Shown here one piece after another: positions 53,932 through 63,901 of a stretch of DNA of 64,000 nt; positions within the stretch are counted from its first letter, which is position 1, and each line of letters opens with the position of its first letter. Origin of the DNA: Bacteroidales bacterium (GTDB lineage: Bacteria > Bacteroidota > Bacteroidia > Bacteroidales > Lentimicrobiaceae); NCBI GenBank assembly GCA_016788045.1, contig JAEUTG010000004.1:124001-188000 (forward strand). Direction: 5' to 3'. The position numbers and the translations under genes were made by a program. The notes beneath the pieces were generated by a model. That model did not search any database. It was given only the letters and a program-made list of their open reading frames with translations, and was not told the DNA's origin.

Positions 53932-56487
53932 ATGAAAATAGTTGAATTAATCAGATTGCTCAGAAAACACATTGTTTTGCTATTGATTACACCGCTGATC
54001 ATGGCAGCACTTGTTATTTACCTTACCCGTAAACCGGTACTGATTTATTCTTCTCAGACTACCCTTTACACCGGAATTGCCTCCGGGACCAGTGTTGATA
54101 TTGAGAAGTCACTTAGCTTTTTTGCAACGAACACAGCTTTTGATAACCTGATCAATGTAATAAAATCCCGTGAGACCCAGCAGGAAGTTGCCATCAGACT
54201 GTTGGCCATCCATCTGATGCTGGATGATTACAATCCGAAATTTATTTCAAAGCAGTCTTATGCCTCATTAAAAAGCATTACTCCCCGGCATGTTCTTAAA
54301 CTCGTTGTAGGGAAAAATGATAAAAATAATCCCAAGGCATCCAAAGGTTCAAATAACAAGACTTCCGGAAAAGCAGATAATCCGGGAGTAACCACGGGCC
54401 AGGCAAACGATACAACGATCATTGATTCGACCAGTCTGGAAGAAGAATTCTCTTTCAGTGCACTTTATGATACAGTAAATGCCGGTGGATTACCTCCAGG
54501 TTTTAACCGTGATGATTACGAAAAGACTGTTGAGAACCTGAAGAACTTCATGGCGAGCAGTGATACAAATTTCGTTTACAAACTACTGTATTTCCATCAC
54601 CCACATTATTCTATCAATGCGATATCTAAAATCTTCGTTAAGCGCATTGGGAACAGTGATCTTGTAAACCTGAGTTATGAGTCCAATGATCCCGGTGTAT
54701 GTCAGCAAACATTGATTTTACTTACGGAGGTTTGTATAAAAAATTACAAAGATGTTAAAGAGAACCGCTCTGATGCTGTAGTCAAGTATTTTGAGCATCA
54801 GGTAAAGCAGGCTGCATTTCGCTTGAAAATCGTTGAAGATAAGTTGCTTAAATTTAACATGGACAACAACATCATCAATTATTACGAACAAAGTAAAGCT
54901 GTAGCCATTGTTAAAGAAAACCTTGAAGTGAGTTATCATGAAATGAGGATTAAAGTTGCCGGGTCGCTTGCTGCTATCCGGAGGCTTGAAGAGAAACTTG
55001 CAACACAAAAGGAGATACAGCTTAATAATTCTACAATAATTGAAAACAGGAAAAAGCTCTCTGATGTAAATGCCAAAATTGCGACCATTGAAACCATTGA
55101 TTATTCCAACCCTTCAGATACAATCAACAATAAGGAGCTGGTAAGGCTGAAGCTTAAAGCTGAAAAACTTAAAGATGAACTGAGAAATTCAGTGAACGGG
55201 CTTTACAACATCACCAATTCAACTGAAGGATTGCACCTGAATACCTTACTTGCCGACTGGCTGAAGAATGTAATTGAATACGAGGAAAATAAGGCAGGAT
55301 TGAGCGTGCTCGGAGACCGGATCATTGAGTTCCAGAAGCAGTATTCCATCTATGCCCCTGCAGGAGCTAACATTAAACGAATTGAACGTGAAATCAATGT
55401 ATCGGAACAGGAGTTCCTCGAATTGCTGCATGGATTAAACCTGGCCAAACTTAAAATGCAGGATGCTGAGCTTTCAGCTACCATCAGGGCAGTTGATCCG
55501 CCATTCTTTCCATTATCAGCAAATCCAACGAAAAGAAGCATGCTGGTTTTGGTTGCTGCTGTTTTCGGATTTATTCTTGTCCTTGCCGTCATCGTTGCCC
55601 TAGAGTATCTCGACGATTCATTTAAGAACCATAAAAAAGCCGAAAAAACCCTGAAACTTAAAAACCTTGGCATATTTCCAAAGGTTTTCCTTAATACAGG
55701 TTCACTTAATTTCCCCTTTGTTGCCAACCGATTACTGGAGATGATCATTCAGAATATCGGTATGATTCAACACAATCAGGTAAATGAACCACGAACGCTC
55801 GTATTTTTCAGTACATTAAAAGATGAAGGCAAAACAACCCTGATTTCAAATCTTGCGCAAAAACTGATTAAACAGGGAAAAACAGTTCTTGTGCTCAATT
55901 ATTCAGGGGAATCTCTCTACGAAATGGAGACATCTCAGATTGGTTATGATGATAAACCAACGAATCCATCTGAACCTGCAAAAGAAAAGCGAAGAAACCG
56001 TTATCCAATTATTTCAAGAATCCTGGGATATCCTGATCCACGTATTGACATACAAAGTCCTTTCCTGGCTGAACCCGAATCAGTTCTGGATGAGAAATTG
56101 TACCACAAATATACCATTGATTCATCCTATTTTGCAGCGCAAAATTATGATGATCTGTTAAGGAATACTGCCAAATCGGTCGATAAACCTGATTTTGTAC
56201 TGATTGAAATTCCAAACCTCCTTTCCTATCCTTTTCCGGAAGAACTGGTTAAGAATTCAATCATGGTTCTTGTAGCGCGGGCAAATCATGTCTGGTCAGA
56301 CGCTGACCAGAATTCTCTTGAGAGTATTATGAAATTTACTTCAGGGGATCCTCAATTCATTCTGAATGGTGTAGATCTTGGAGTTCTTGAAACAGTTCTC
56401 GGAGATTTACCTAAAAAACGTAGCCGGTTCAGAAGAATGCTGAAGAAACTGGTCAGGCTTCAATTCAAATCAGGCTATCAACCTTAA
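53932..56487 (+). CDS. Wzz/Wzc-like polysaccharide co-polymerase with degenerate kinase domain
   Basis: 851 residues from the ATG at 53932, 4 bp after the TolC-like stop. TM1 lies at about 18-38, then a long periplasmic region with coiled coils (about 220-510), TM2 at about 530-555 and a cytoplasmic ATPase-like domain. The Walker A segment STLKDEGKTTLISNLA (about 623-638) is kept. The Walker A' aspartates are replaced (VLVLNYSGES), Walker B has Glu for Asp (FVLIEIPNL), and the tyrosine cluster of BY-kinases is absent (C-terminus RLQFKSGYQP). It probably sets chain length or couples polymerisation to export without tyrosine autophosphorylation. Confidence 0.88.
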   Translation: MKIVELIRLLRKHIVLLLITPLIMAALVIYLTRKPVLIYSSQTTLYTGIASGTSVDIEKSLSFFATNTAFDNLINVIKSRETQQEVAIRLLAIHLMLDDYNPKFISKQSYASLKSITPRHVLKLVVGKNDKNNPKASKGSNNKTSGKADNPGVTTGQANDTTIIDSTSLEEEFSFSALYDTVNAGGLPPGFNRDDYEKTVENLKNFMASSDTNFVYKLLYFHHPHYSINAISKIFVKRIGNSDLVNLSYESNDPGVCQQTLILLTEVCIKNYKDVKENRSDAVVKYFEHQVKQAAFRLKIVEDKLLKFNMDNNIINYYEQSKAVAIVKENLEVSYHEMRIKVAGSLAAIRRLEEKLATQKEIQLNNSTIIENRKKLSDVNAKIATIETIDYSNPSDTINNKELVRLKLKAEKLKDELRNSVNGLYNITNSTEGLHLNTLLADWLKNVIEYEENKAGLSVLGDRIIEFQKQYSIYAPAGANIKRIEREINVSEQEFLELLHGLNLAKLKMQDAELSATIRAVDPPFFPLSANPTKRSMLVLVAAVFGFILVLAVIVALEYLDDSFKNHKKAEKTLKLKNLGIFPKVFLNTGSLNFPFVANRLLEMIIQNIGMIQHNQVNEPRTLVFFSTLKDEGKTTLISNLAQKLIKQGKTVLVLNYSGESLYEMETSQIGYDDKPTNPSEPAKEKRRNRYPIISRILGYPDPRIDIQSPFLAEPESVLDEKLYHKYTIDSSYFAAQNYDDLLRNTAKSVDKPDFVLIEIPNLLSYPFPEELVKNSIMVLVARANHVWSDADQNSLESIMKFTSGDPQFILNGVDLGVLETVLGDLPKKRSRFRRMLKKLVRLQFKSGYQP

Positions 56488-56505
56488 TGATAAGTTGTTA
56501 CTGCG

Positions 56506-57879
56506 ATGTCACTGATTAAAAAAGTAGTTCGTGAATCCAATTTCCTGACCTTAACAAGCAACATTACCAATGCTTTTTTCGGTATAGCGAGTTTTGCGTT
56601 GCTGACACGAAGCTTTTCAATCGACATTTTTGGCCAATGGGTTCTGTATCAGACTGCCGGAAATTTCATGGATATGTTCAGATTCGGAATTACCAACACA
56701 GCTGTTGTCAGGTATTTATCCGGAGTTGATGAATCTGAAAGATTGAAATATATTGGTTCGAATGCATTGATCGGACTGCTTTCCACAATTGGAATTTCAG
56801 CACTGATCTGGTTAGTATTTATTCTGTTCAAAGAGCCTGTAGTTCGCTCCGGATATGAGTTGTTCTTTCTTTGGTATCCTTTGGCTGCCTTTACCAATCT
56901 TCCCTTTAACACCGCAACGGTAATCATGCAGGCTGATCAGAAGTTTGACAAATTGTTGTGGATAAAAGCCGTGAATAGTGGTGGATTTTTTCTTTTACTT
57001 CTGGCAAATTATTTATTTCTCAACCTGACGATTATTCAATTAGTTTGGGTTCAGTTAGGGATAAACCTGATTACATCAGCGGTATGCATGATCTATGGTT
57101 GGGATGGCCTCAGGCATCTTCGGAAGGCTTCATCAATCACAACCAGAAAAATACTCGATTTCGGGAAATATACAACCTTCACTATCATTGGAACTAACCT
57201 TCTGAGAAGTGCCGATACTATTATCATTAGTCTTAGTCCCCTGGGCACAGCTGCAGTTGCCTTATACAGCATTCCTATGAAGCTTACTGAATTGCAGCAG
57301 ATTCCATTAAGAAGTTTTGCGGCAACTGCCTTTCCCAGAATGTCAAAAGCAAGTATACAAGGTAGAGCAGATGAAGTAAAAAATCTCTTTTACACTTATT
57401 CAGGTGCCATTACCTTGTTGTTTGTATTTGTTAGTCTGATAGTTTTCTTTTTCGCTGAGTATTTTGTTCATATCATGGGTGGAGCACAGTACCTCGGAAC
57501 TGATCCGATTACCGGGTTTAATGCAACTGTAATAGTGCGCGTATTTTGCCTGTATGGGTTACTGCTTCCGATCGACAGGATGACAGGAATCGGTCTGGAA
57601 AGTGTTAACCGCCCGGACAGAAATATGGTAAAGGTTGTTTTTATGGTTGTGGCCAATGTTGTGGGTGATATAGTGGCAGTGTTTGTGTTTAAGTCATTGG
57701 CAGCTATAGCAATAGCTTCTATAATATTTACTTTTGTTGGGGTTTGGGTTGGCTATCGTTTCCTTGACAAAGAACTCAGCCTGGATTATAAAAAAATACT
57801 GAGTGAAGGGATTGGCTTTTACAGAGAGGCATTTCTGAAGCTTAAAGCACAAAATTTCATCAACAAAAAGTTATCCTGA
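56506..57879 (+). CDS. Polysaccharide flippase (Wzx-like, MATE/MOP superfamily)
   Basis: 457 residues with about 12-14 membrane helices. The N-terminal helices (ITNAFFGIASFALLTRSFS) and the pattern of loops fit oligosaccharide flippases of the MOP superfamily. It moves lipid-linked repeat units across the inner membrane. It sits between the Wzz-like and polymerase genes, the expected order for a Wzx/Wzy-dependent pathway. Confidence 0.9.
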   Translation: MSLIKKVVRESNFLTLTSNITNAFFGIASFALLTRSFSIDIFGQWVLYQTAGNFMDMFRFGITNTAVVRYLSGVDESERLKYIGSNALIGLLSTIGISALIWLVFILFKEPVVRSGYELFFLWYPLAAFTNLPFNTATVIMQADQKFDKLLWIKAVNSGGFFLLLLANYLFLNLTIIQLVWVQLGINLITSAVCMIYGWDGLRHLRKASSITTRKILDFGKYTTFTIIGTNLLRSADTIIISLSPLGTAAVALYSIPMKLTELQQIPLRSFAATAFPRMSKASIQGRADEVKNLFYTYSGAITLLFVFVSLIVFFFAEYFVHIMGGAQYLGTDPITGFNATVIVRVFCLYGLLLPIDRMTGIGLESVNRPDRNMVKVVFMVVANVVGDIVAVFVFKSLAAIAIASIIFTFVGVWVGYRFLDKELSLDYKKILSEGIGFYREAFLKLKAQNFINKKLS

Positions 57880-57915
57880 CCACCCAACTGAAACAGATTC
57901 ATTATATTTGAATCG

Positions 57916-59445
57916 ATGTTTTCCCCGTCTCATCCATTTGAACATAATACCGGTTCAGGCCGCCTAGGTTCTCCCGGCTTCTTTATTCCATTGCTGCTTG
58001 TTGGAATACTGTCAGCATGGTTTGTCAGCAAGCAGGGCGTTTCTATTGGAATAACCCTTATAATATTTCCTTTCCTTATCTTATATCTTGTTTTTCTTTT
58101 CAGGAATGCTATCCTGGGTCTATATACGATTGCATTCCTCGGGTTTGTAATTCTTGGCCTCATGCGTTATGCTGATATCGCCATGGTAGGGACTTCAATC
58201 GATGCATTGATCGTTTTATCCTTTATTTCGATTTTCTTTAAACATTTCCACGACCGGTTCGACTGGACCCCTGCTAAGCGTGATGTCACACTTCTCGCAC
58301 TAATCTGGATGCTTTATGGATTATTCAGCATCGCAAATCCGGAAATAAAGAATATGCATATCTGGATTTCAAGTTTCCGAACAGTATCAGCCTACATGCT
58401 TTTCATAATTATTCTGGCTTTAGTACTTATCAACACGGAGAAGCGTTTTTATATCTTCCTTTACATTTGGGCAACTATGTCAATTATGGCTTCCTTAAAA
58501 GGGATGACCCAACAGTATATTGGTGTTGATCCATGGGAACAGGCCTGGCTGGACAGGGGAGCCTATACAACCCACGTTCTTTTCGGGAAACTGAGGATTT
58601 TCTCTTTTATGAGTGATGCAGGTCAGTTCGGGGCCAATCAGGCATATTCCGGTGTGGTATTTTTGATATTGTCGTTGAAACAACCAACGGTTAAAAGACG
58701 ACTTTTCTTTCTTACAGCCGGGCTCCTGGGAATATGGGGTATGTTTCTTTCTGGCACACGTGGCGCAATCAGCGTTCCTTTGGTTGGTTTCATGCTGTTC
58801 TTTGTTTTGAAAAAAAATAAATATGTTTTGATTTCCGGAGCAGTTTTTCTGGCTGTGGTATTTGTTTTTTTTAAGTATACAATGATTGGTCAGGACATTC
58901 AACAGATACGCCGGATGCGAACGGCCTTTGATCCCAATGATGCTTCATTGCAGACCCGTCTTGCCAATCAAAGGACATTGGCAAAATACTTATCAACCAG
59001 GCCCATTGGAGGAGGATTGGGTCATGCCGGAAAGAAAGTTCAGAAAACCCTGCCAAATTCGTTTCTTGCAAACATAGCTACGGACAGCTGGTATGTTATG
59101 ATATGGGCTGAACAGGGCATCGTAGGACTGTCATTACATTTATTCATTCTATTCTATATCATTATTAAAGCATCTTACCTGATCATGTTCAGAATCAGGG
59201 ATCCGATGGTTAAACTGAATATGACTGCTCTTGCTGCCGGTATGATGGGCATTATGGTTGCATCGTATGGGAATGCTGTGCTCGGGCAGATACCAACCAG
59301 TATTATGATTTATGTTTCAATGGCTATGATGTTGACTCCTGAACGCTTCGATAAGGCAATGGCTCTGGAAATGGAAAATCGCAGAAATCCGGCTAAACCG
59401 GAGGCAACCGAAAACTCTCTGACCAAAGCTCCGGAAATAGAATAA
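57916..59445 (+). CDS. O-antigen ligase / Wzy-type polymerase
   Basis: 509 residues, about 12 membrane helices with a large periplasmic loop (about 330-390, with RRMRTAFDPNDASLQTR and GGGLGHAG). The pattern matches the Wzy_C/O-antigen ligase family, which joins or polymerises lipid-linked glycans. The C-terminal 30 residues are hydrophilic and Pro/Lys-rich. Its stop codon (59443-59445) directly abuts the stop of the convergent GT8 gene. Confidence 0.9.
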   Translation: MFSPSHPFEHNTGSGRLGSPGFFIPLLLVGILSAWFVSKQGVSIGITLIIFPFLILYLVFLFRNAILGLYTIAFLGFVILGLMRYADIAMVGTSIDALIVLSFISIFFKHFHDRFDWTPAKRDVTLLALIWMLYGLFSIANPEIKNMHIWISSFRTVSAYMLFIIILALVLINTEKRFYIFLYIWATMSIMASLKGMTQQYIGVDPWEQAWLDRGAYTTHVLFGKLRIFSFMSDAGQFGANQAYSGVVFLILSLKQPTVKRRLFFLTAGLLGIWGMFLSGTRGAISVPLVGFMLFFVLKKNKYVLISGAVFLAVVFVFFKYTMIGQDIQQIRRMRTAFDPNDASLQTRLANQRTLAKYLSTRPIGGGLGHAGKKVQKTLPNSFLANIATDSWYVMIWAEQGIVGLSLHLFILFYIIIKASYLIMFRIRDPMVKLNMTALAAGMMGIMVASYGNAVLGQIPTSIMIYVSMAMMLTPERFDKAMALEMENRRNPAKPEATENSLTKAPEIE

Positions 59446-60381
59446 TTATTTTCTGCTCGGAGAAAAAAGGGATGATTTTAGCTGATAGAGCTTTTTATTC
59501 AGTTTATTCTTTAATTTCTTGAATAAGCGGGCATAGTTACTTTTTGGTCTGAAATCAGCCCAAGGAGTTTGTTTGAGGTAGGCAAAAAACTCTGTTTTAT
59601 ACCGCTCAACGTAATTATATGAAGTAAAAATAGGTTTGACCGCAATGAAATGTATGATGAATGGATCAGGCCTGTCATATAGCGAGAAACTATTCCAGGC
59701 CGGATCAAGCTCAAGCCATCTTTCTGCAAAAATCACATTAAGGCCATACTGATCCGGGAAGAAAGCGTACTTTGTATTCTGACCGATACATTCAATAATT
59801 TTCCGGGTAGTGTCTGCTTCAACCCATTTCTGGTAATCAATCAGTAACAAGCCACTGTTAAAGTACTTTGCATTTCCGTTGATTCCGAGTTCCTTGTAGT
59901 TTAGAATTCCGCCCCAGGGTGAACTCACAAGTTCAGCCCGATCCATAACTGCCCCGATTGAACGACCTTGCAGATCTGTATTCCATAGAAGAGAAATATC
60001 CTTGCGAACAATCATATCCACATCGAGATATATCACCCTCCTGGTGTTATCAGGAATAAAAAGCGGGAAGAACAACCTGATATAGACAATCAGCGGAAAT
60101 GAAGACCCATCAAGTGGTAACTTTGATTTATCCTGAATAATATCATCAATATCTATCCAAAGAATCTTTATTCTTTCGGGATTAACACACTTTCCAAGGT
60201 TAGCCCTGTTCTTTTGTGTCAGATTGTCAGCAACAATATAAAAATCAATCAGTTCATTGCTTTCATGGTTCAGGTCGACAGATTTTAGAAGAGCTGCCAA
60301 CAAAACAGCAAAATGATTGTCACATACCGTAAAAAGTGTAATTCTATCTTCCTGGCTGCTCATAAAATCAGTTCTTTTCAA
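59446..60381 (-). CDS. GT8-family glycosyltransferase
   Basis: 311 residues (or 305 from the ATG at 60363, which avoids overlapping the upstream gene). GT-A fold with YLDVDMIV as the metal-binding DxD near 115 and the second metal site HFIAVKP near 252; IGAVMDRA and FNSGLLLID lie between. Retaining transfer, usually of glucose or galactose, in lipopolysaccharide or polysaccharide cores. It overlaps the GT2 gene upstream by 14 bp if the first ATG is used. Confidence 0.88.
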   Translation of the reverse strand: MKRTDFMSSQEDRITLFTVCDNHFAVLLAALLKSVDLNHESNELIDFYIVADNLTQKNRANLGKCVNPERIKILWIDIDDIIQDKSKLPLDGSSFPLIVYIRLFFPLFIPDNTRRVIYLDVDMIVRKDISLLWNTDLQGRSIGAVMDRAELVSSPWGGILNYKELGINGNAKYFNSGLLLIDYQKWVEADTTRKIIECIGQNTKYAFFPDQYGLNVIFAERWLELDPAWNSFSLYDRPDPFIIHFIAVKPIFTSYNYVERYKTEFFAYLKQTPWADFRPKSNYARLFKKLKNKLNKKLYQLKSSLFSPSRK

Positions 60382-61162
60382 ATAAATACTGAAGCCTGAA
60401 TTTAATATTCCGATAGAAGAAACGAACTATCCCAAATGGGAATGATTCGGACCTCTGGATAGTCACCCTGAACTTTCTACGTTTCACCTGACTTGGTTCC
60501 TGTGAGCTGTTAGCCTGAATCAGAATACTTTGAATGTCATCTACAATTACTGCTTTCCCTTTGTGCTGCAGAAATGAAATAGCCATCTTGAATTCAGCTC
60601 TTTCCAGTTTGATTTTTTCATCATAAGGTCCAAACTTCTCAATAAAACTGGTTCTTCTGAGATGCGGATGGTCACTATAGCAATTAAACTGGAATGCATT
60701 CGGATACCAGAACCTGAATTTCATTTCTGAAAAGCCATGTTTCAATGGTTTAAGAAACGGATATTTACGGTAAGCATAAAACCGGACTATATCTATCGTT
60801 GGATCTTCAACAATCAAAGAGTGACCGTCTTTCAGGGTTTGCAGGAATCTCTCTGTTGGTACAAAGTCTTCCTGAATATACAATGTCAGGGGAGACTTAA
60901 CAGCCCTCTGTCCCTTATTGAGGTTGTTTGCTAAGCCTTTGTTCACCGGTGTAGTTACAAGGGTGATGCCATATCTGGTTACGTAATCTTCCAGGTTTTT
61001 CTGGTGTTCAACTTTACTGCAATCGTCTGATACCACGATTTCATTAAAGCTGATTTTCTGATCCTCAAGAGTTTTCAACAATCGTTCAAGTGAAAGACTT
61101 CTGTTGTAATGCGTAACCAAAAGTGAAATGTCGCTGAAATGGTTAAAATCGCTCTTGCTCAT
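60368..61162 (-). CDS. GT2-family glycosyltransferase
   Basis: 264 residues. N-terminal GT-A domain with LLVTHYNRSLSLERL and VVSDDCSK; the usual DxD is TLYIQEDFVPT (ED), acting on a nucleotide sugar. The C-terminal part is basic. No membrane helices. Probably adds one sugar of the exopolysaccharide repeat. Co-directional with the GT8 gene. Confidence 0.87.
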   Translation of the reverse strand: MSKSDFNHFSDISLLVTHYNRSLSLERLLKTLEDQKISFNEIVVSDDCSKVEHQKNLEDYVTRYGITLVTTPVNKGLANNLNKGQRAVKSPLTLYIQEDFVPTERFLQTLKDGHSLIVEDPTIDIVRFYAYRKYPFLKPLKHGFSEMKFRFWYPNAFQFNCYSDHPHLRRTSFIEKFGPYDEKIKLERAEFKMAISFLQHKGKAVIVDDIQSILIQANSSQEPSQVKRRKFRVTIQRSESFPFGIVRFFYRNIKFRLQYLFEKN

Positions 61163-61330
61163 GTTCCTTTAAATTTTAATTCTTGTTTCAGTGTCCCGGG
61201 CAGCATTACAATTGTCTTTGCTTTCTTCGGGATACCATGGTTATTTATTTGATTTTTAGTTTAAAGTAATGCCTTACAGACAATATTTGTATGAGTGTCC
61301 CCTCAGGAAGATACGGTGAATGATCTGCAA

Positions 61331-62569
61331 TCAGGGTTGTTTTTGCACACTCTCATTTCGGCTGCTTTTAATTACTTCGTATTTCGACTTAAGCTTCAGG
61401 AAGTAATTCTCAACATATTTATATGAAATTGCAGAAAGTGCAATGGTCATTACAATCGAGCCGGTATATAGTACAAGGTTAAACATCAGTACATTACCCT
61501 GAAGATTTGTGTGATAAATGATCAGGTTCAGAATGGTTATGATGCTGATATTGTGGAACAGGTAGATCCCGTAAGAAATATTGCCCATGTAATTCAGGAA
61601 TCTGTTTTCCAGTTTAACAGGGAACTTCATATTGGTAGAAATATTCATCATGATGACTGCTGCGATCAACCCCTCAACAAATGTATGGCCGTAGAAATCT
61701 ACCCTGACAAAGAAAAGATAGATATACAAAAGGATGGTTGCTCCGGAGAATACCGGATTATAAATTACATTCAGTATTTTATCCTTTTTATAAATAAGGA
61801 TGTATGCACACAAAGCTCCAATTGCCAGCTGATCAACGGCGAAAACATCCCACCACCTTATCATGGTTGATAATCGTTCAGGCGTAATTACATTGTTCGG
61901 AAATATACCGTAGTTTTCCGCATAAATTTTCATGGCAATTTCAAGGAAAACTTTTACCAGGATAAATGTGGATACAAACACCGGAAAACTTTTCTTAAAG
62001 AACCGTGTCAGAAATGGCCAGACCAGGTAAAACTGTTCCTGTACGGCAATTGACCAGAGTTGTGTAACGCCAAGAATGGGTTCAAACAGGAAACGTGCAA
62101 AATTGGCCATCATTAACCCGACAATCGCAAACTTGACCCAAAAATTCTGATGGAGTTCGCTGTTAAAGCTAACCCCGGTGTGGTGGTATATATTTGATAC
62201 CGCTGGCAATAACGTAAAGGCAATTATCACTACAAGAATATAAACGGGCCACACCCTTAAAGCCCTTCGGGTATGAAACTTTCTCAGATTCAGTGTTCCC
62301 GTTTTGTTGATTTCAGCCAGAAAGAGGTAAGTGATCAGAAATCCTGAAAGCACGAAAAATATAATCCGACCTTTGTGGCCAATATTATCACAAAGCATGG
62401 TATTCCAGAGATGCGGAAAATTATTCTGCACAGGATCATTTATCCAGAATTTGGTCTGCTCAATGTGATGAAAAATAACTGAGAATGCTGCAAAAAAGCG
62501 AATGCCATTCATTCCCGGAAAATAGACCTTGCTGCTTGAAGTCTTACTGGCTGTCTGTGTTGTTTCCAT
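61331..62569 (-). CDS. Acyltransferase family 3 membrane protein (OafA-like)
   Basis: 412 residues, about ten membrane helices. The first helix region GMNGIRFFAAFSVIFHHIEQTKFW carries the family histidine; GRIIFFVLSGFLITYLFLAE and IAVQEQFYLVWPFLTRF are further signatures. It is likely to O-acetylate a sugar of the polysaccharide from acetyl-CoA. It is separated from the next minus-strand gene by 168 bp. Confidence 0.92.
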   Translation of the reverse strand: METTQTASKTSSSKVYFPGMNGIRFFAAFSVIFHHIEQTKFWINDPVQNNFPHLWNTMLCDNIGHKGRIIFFVLSGFLITYLFLAEINKTGTLNLRKFHTRRALRVWPVYILVVIIAFTLLPAVSNIYHHTGVSFNSELHQNFWVKFAIVGLMMANFARFLFEPILGVTQLWSIAVQEQFYLVWPFLTRFFKKSFPVFVSTFILVKVFLEIAMKIYAENYGIFPNNVITPERLSTMIRWWDVFAVDQLAIGALCAYILIYKKDKILNVIYNPVFSGATILLYIYLFFVRVDFYGHTFVEGLIAAVIMMNISTNMKFPVKLENRFLNYMGNISYGIYLFHNISIITILNLIIYHTNLQGNVLMFNLVLYTGSIVMTIALSAISYKYVENYFLKLKSKYEVIKSSRNESVQKQP

Positions 62570-62982
62570 CGGTAAATATCTTGTGATAATGTAACTTGCA
62601 GATTTTCAAAATTATAATAATGTCCTTGCCGTTAAAGTGCTTTAAAGGATTTCGAAAATCTACTTATCAATTAATAAAACCTGAAAATGTAACCTGATTT
62701 TTTAAGAATCAGCATCATAGTATTGACACAACACCTGTCAGTGTATTTTGTACCAGAGTATTTATAATTGGATCATATAAGAATGACAAGTGTAACGAGC
62801 GACTTTATATAGCTGTTTCAGCCAGGTTACTTTTAAACATTTTGGTAATAAAATAAAGTAATTCCATGCGATGGGCTGATTACTCTGCCTGATTCTGAGA
62901 GAGATAACTCAGGAGAATATTGGCAATCGGGAGATGCCGGCCTTCGAATCGCAAGGGTAACTTTAAAGTGGAGAATTAAAAG
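62570..62982. other. Divergent intergenic region in the polysaccharide locus
   Basis: 413 A/T-rich bases between the acyltransferase and a GT2 gene. On the minus strand TAATTTTG (62607-62614) is a -7 box about 38 bp before the acyltransferase start. A 6-bp hairpin CTGATT/AATCAG lies at 62694-62712. I see no gene. Confidence 0.45.
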
Positions 62983-63894
62983 ATGGATCATCCCCTGGTT
63001 TCCGTTGTTACCGTCAATTACGATCATCCGGAGGTTACCTGTGCCCTGCTTGAGTCATTGCGCCATGTAACATACCCAAACCTGGAGATCATCGTAGTTG
63101 ACAATGCATCGCCAAACGATGATCCGGCGATTATAAAGCAATTGTATCCGGAAATTGTATTTATCCAGAGCGAAAAGAACCTCGGTTTTGCCAATGGCAA
63201 CAACCAGGGAATCAAGAAAGCGAAAGGGGATTACATTATGCTGCTCAACAACGACACAGAAGTTGAACCTGGCTTTTTTGAACCTCTGGTAAATAAATTA
63301 CAATCGGATCCCAATATAGGAATGGTAAGCCCCAAAATAAGGTTCTACCATTCAAGAGACACCATTCAGTTTGCCGGGTATACGGCCTTTACAGCAGTTA
63401 CCTTGAGGCAGTATCTCATTGGTCTGAACGAAATTGATACGGGTCAGTATGATCTGTGTGTTCCAACTGAATCCATTCATGGCGCAGCAGTCATGGTTCC
63501 GATGTCAGTAATAAAACATGTAGGTCTTATGGCTGAACTGTATTTTCTCTATTATGAAGAACATGATTGGGCCGAGCGGATAAAAAACGCCGGATACCAA
63601 TTATATTTTGTGCCTGAGTCCCTTGTCTTTCATAAAGAATCGGTTTCCACAGGAAAACTCAGCCCTCTGAAAACCTATTATATCAACCGGAACCGGTTTC
63701 TGTTTGCCAGACGCAACATTAAGGGAATCAAGAAACACATGGCATTGCTCTATCTCACCCTGATTGCCTTGCCAAAGGGCATCATCGCTCATCTGAGCGA
63801 GCAGAGGGCCGACCTTGCAAAAGCCATCTGGAAAGCTTATGTGTGGAACTTTGTCCACTTTTCTGATATCAATAAAAACCAGGTACTTAAATAA
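62983..63894 (+). CDS. GT2-family glycosyltransferase, rhamnosyltransferase-like
   Basis: 303 residues. Motifs PLVSVVTVNYDHPE, IIVVDNASPND, LGFANGNNQGIK and LLNNDTEVEPG (DxD-like NDT) are typical of the WbbL/rhamnosyl branch; HGAAVMVPMSVIKHVG follows, then EHDWAERIKNAGY. No membrane helix. It probably transfers a deoxysugar in the repeat unit. It is followed after 7 bp by the gene cut at the right edge. Confidence 0.9.
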   Translation: MDHPLVSVVTVNYDHPEVTCALLESLRHVTYPNLEIIVVDNASPNDDPAIIKQLYPEIVFIQSEKNLGFANGNNQGIKKAKGDYIMLLNNDTEVEPGFFEPLVNKLQSDPNIGMVSPKIRFYHSRDTIQFAGYTAFTAVTLRQYLIGLNEIDTGQYDLCVPTESIHGAAVMVPMSVIKHVGLMAELYFLYYEEHDWAERIKNAGYQLYFVPESLVFHKESVSTGKLSPLKTYYINRNRFLFARRNIKGIKKHMALLYLTLIALPKGIIAHLSEQRADLAKAIWKAYVWNFVHFSDINKNQVLK

Positions 63895-63901
63895 CCCTTG
63901 T

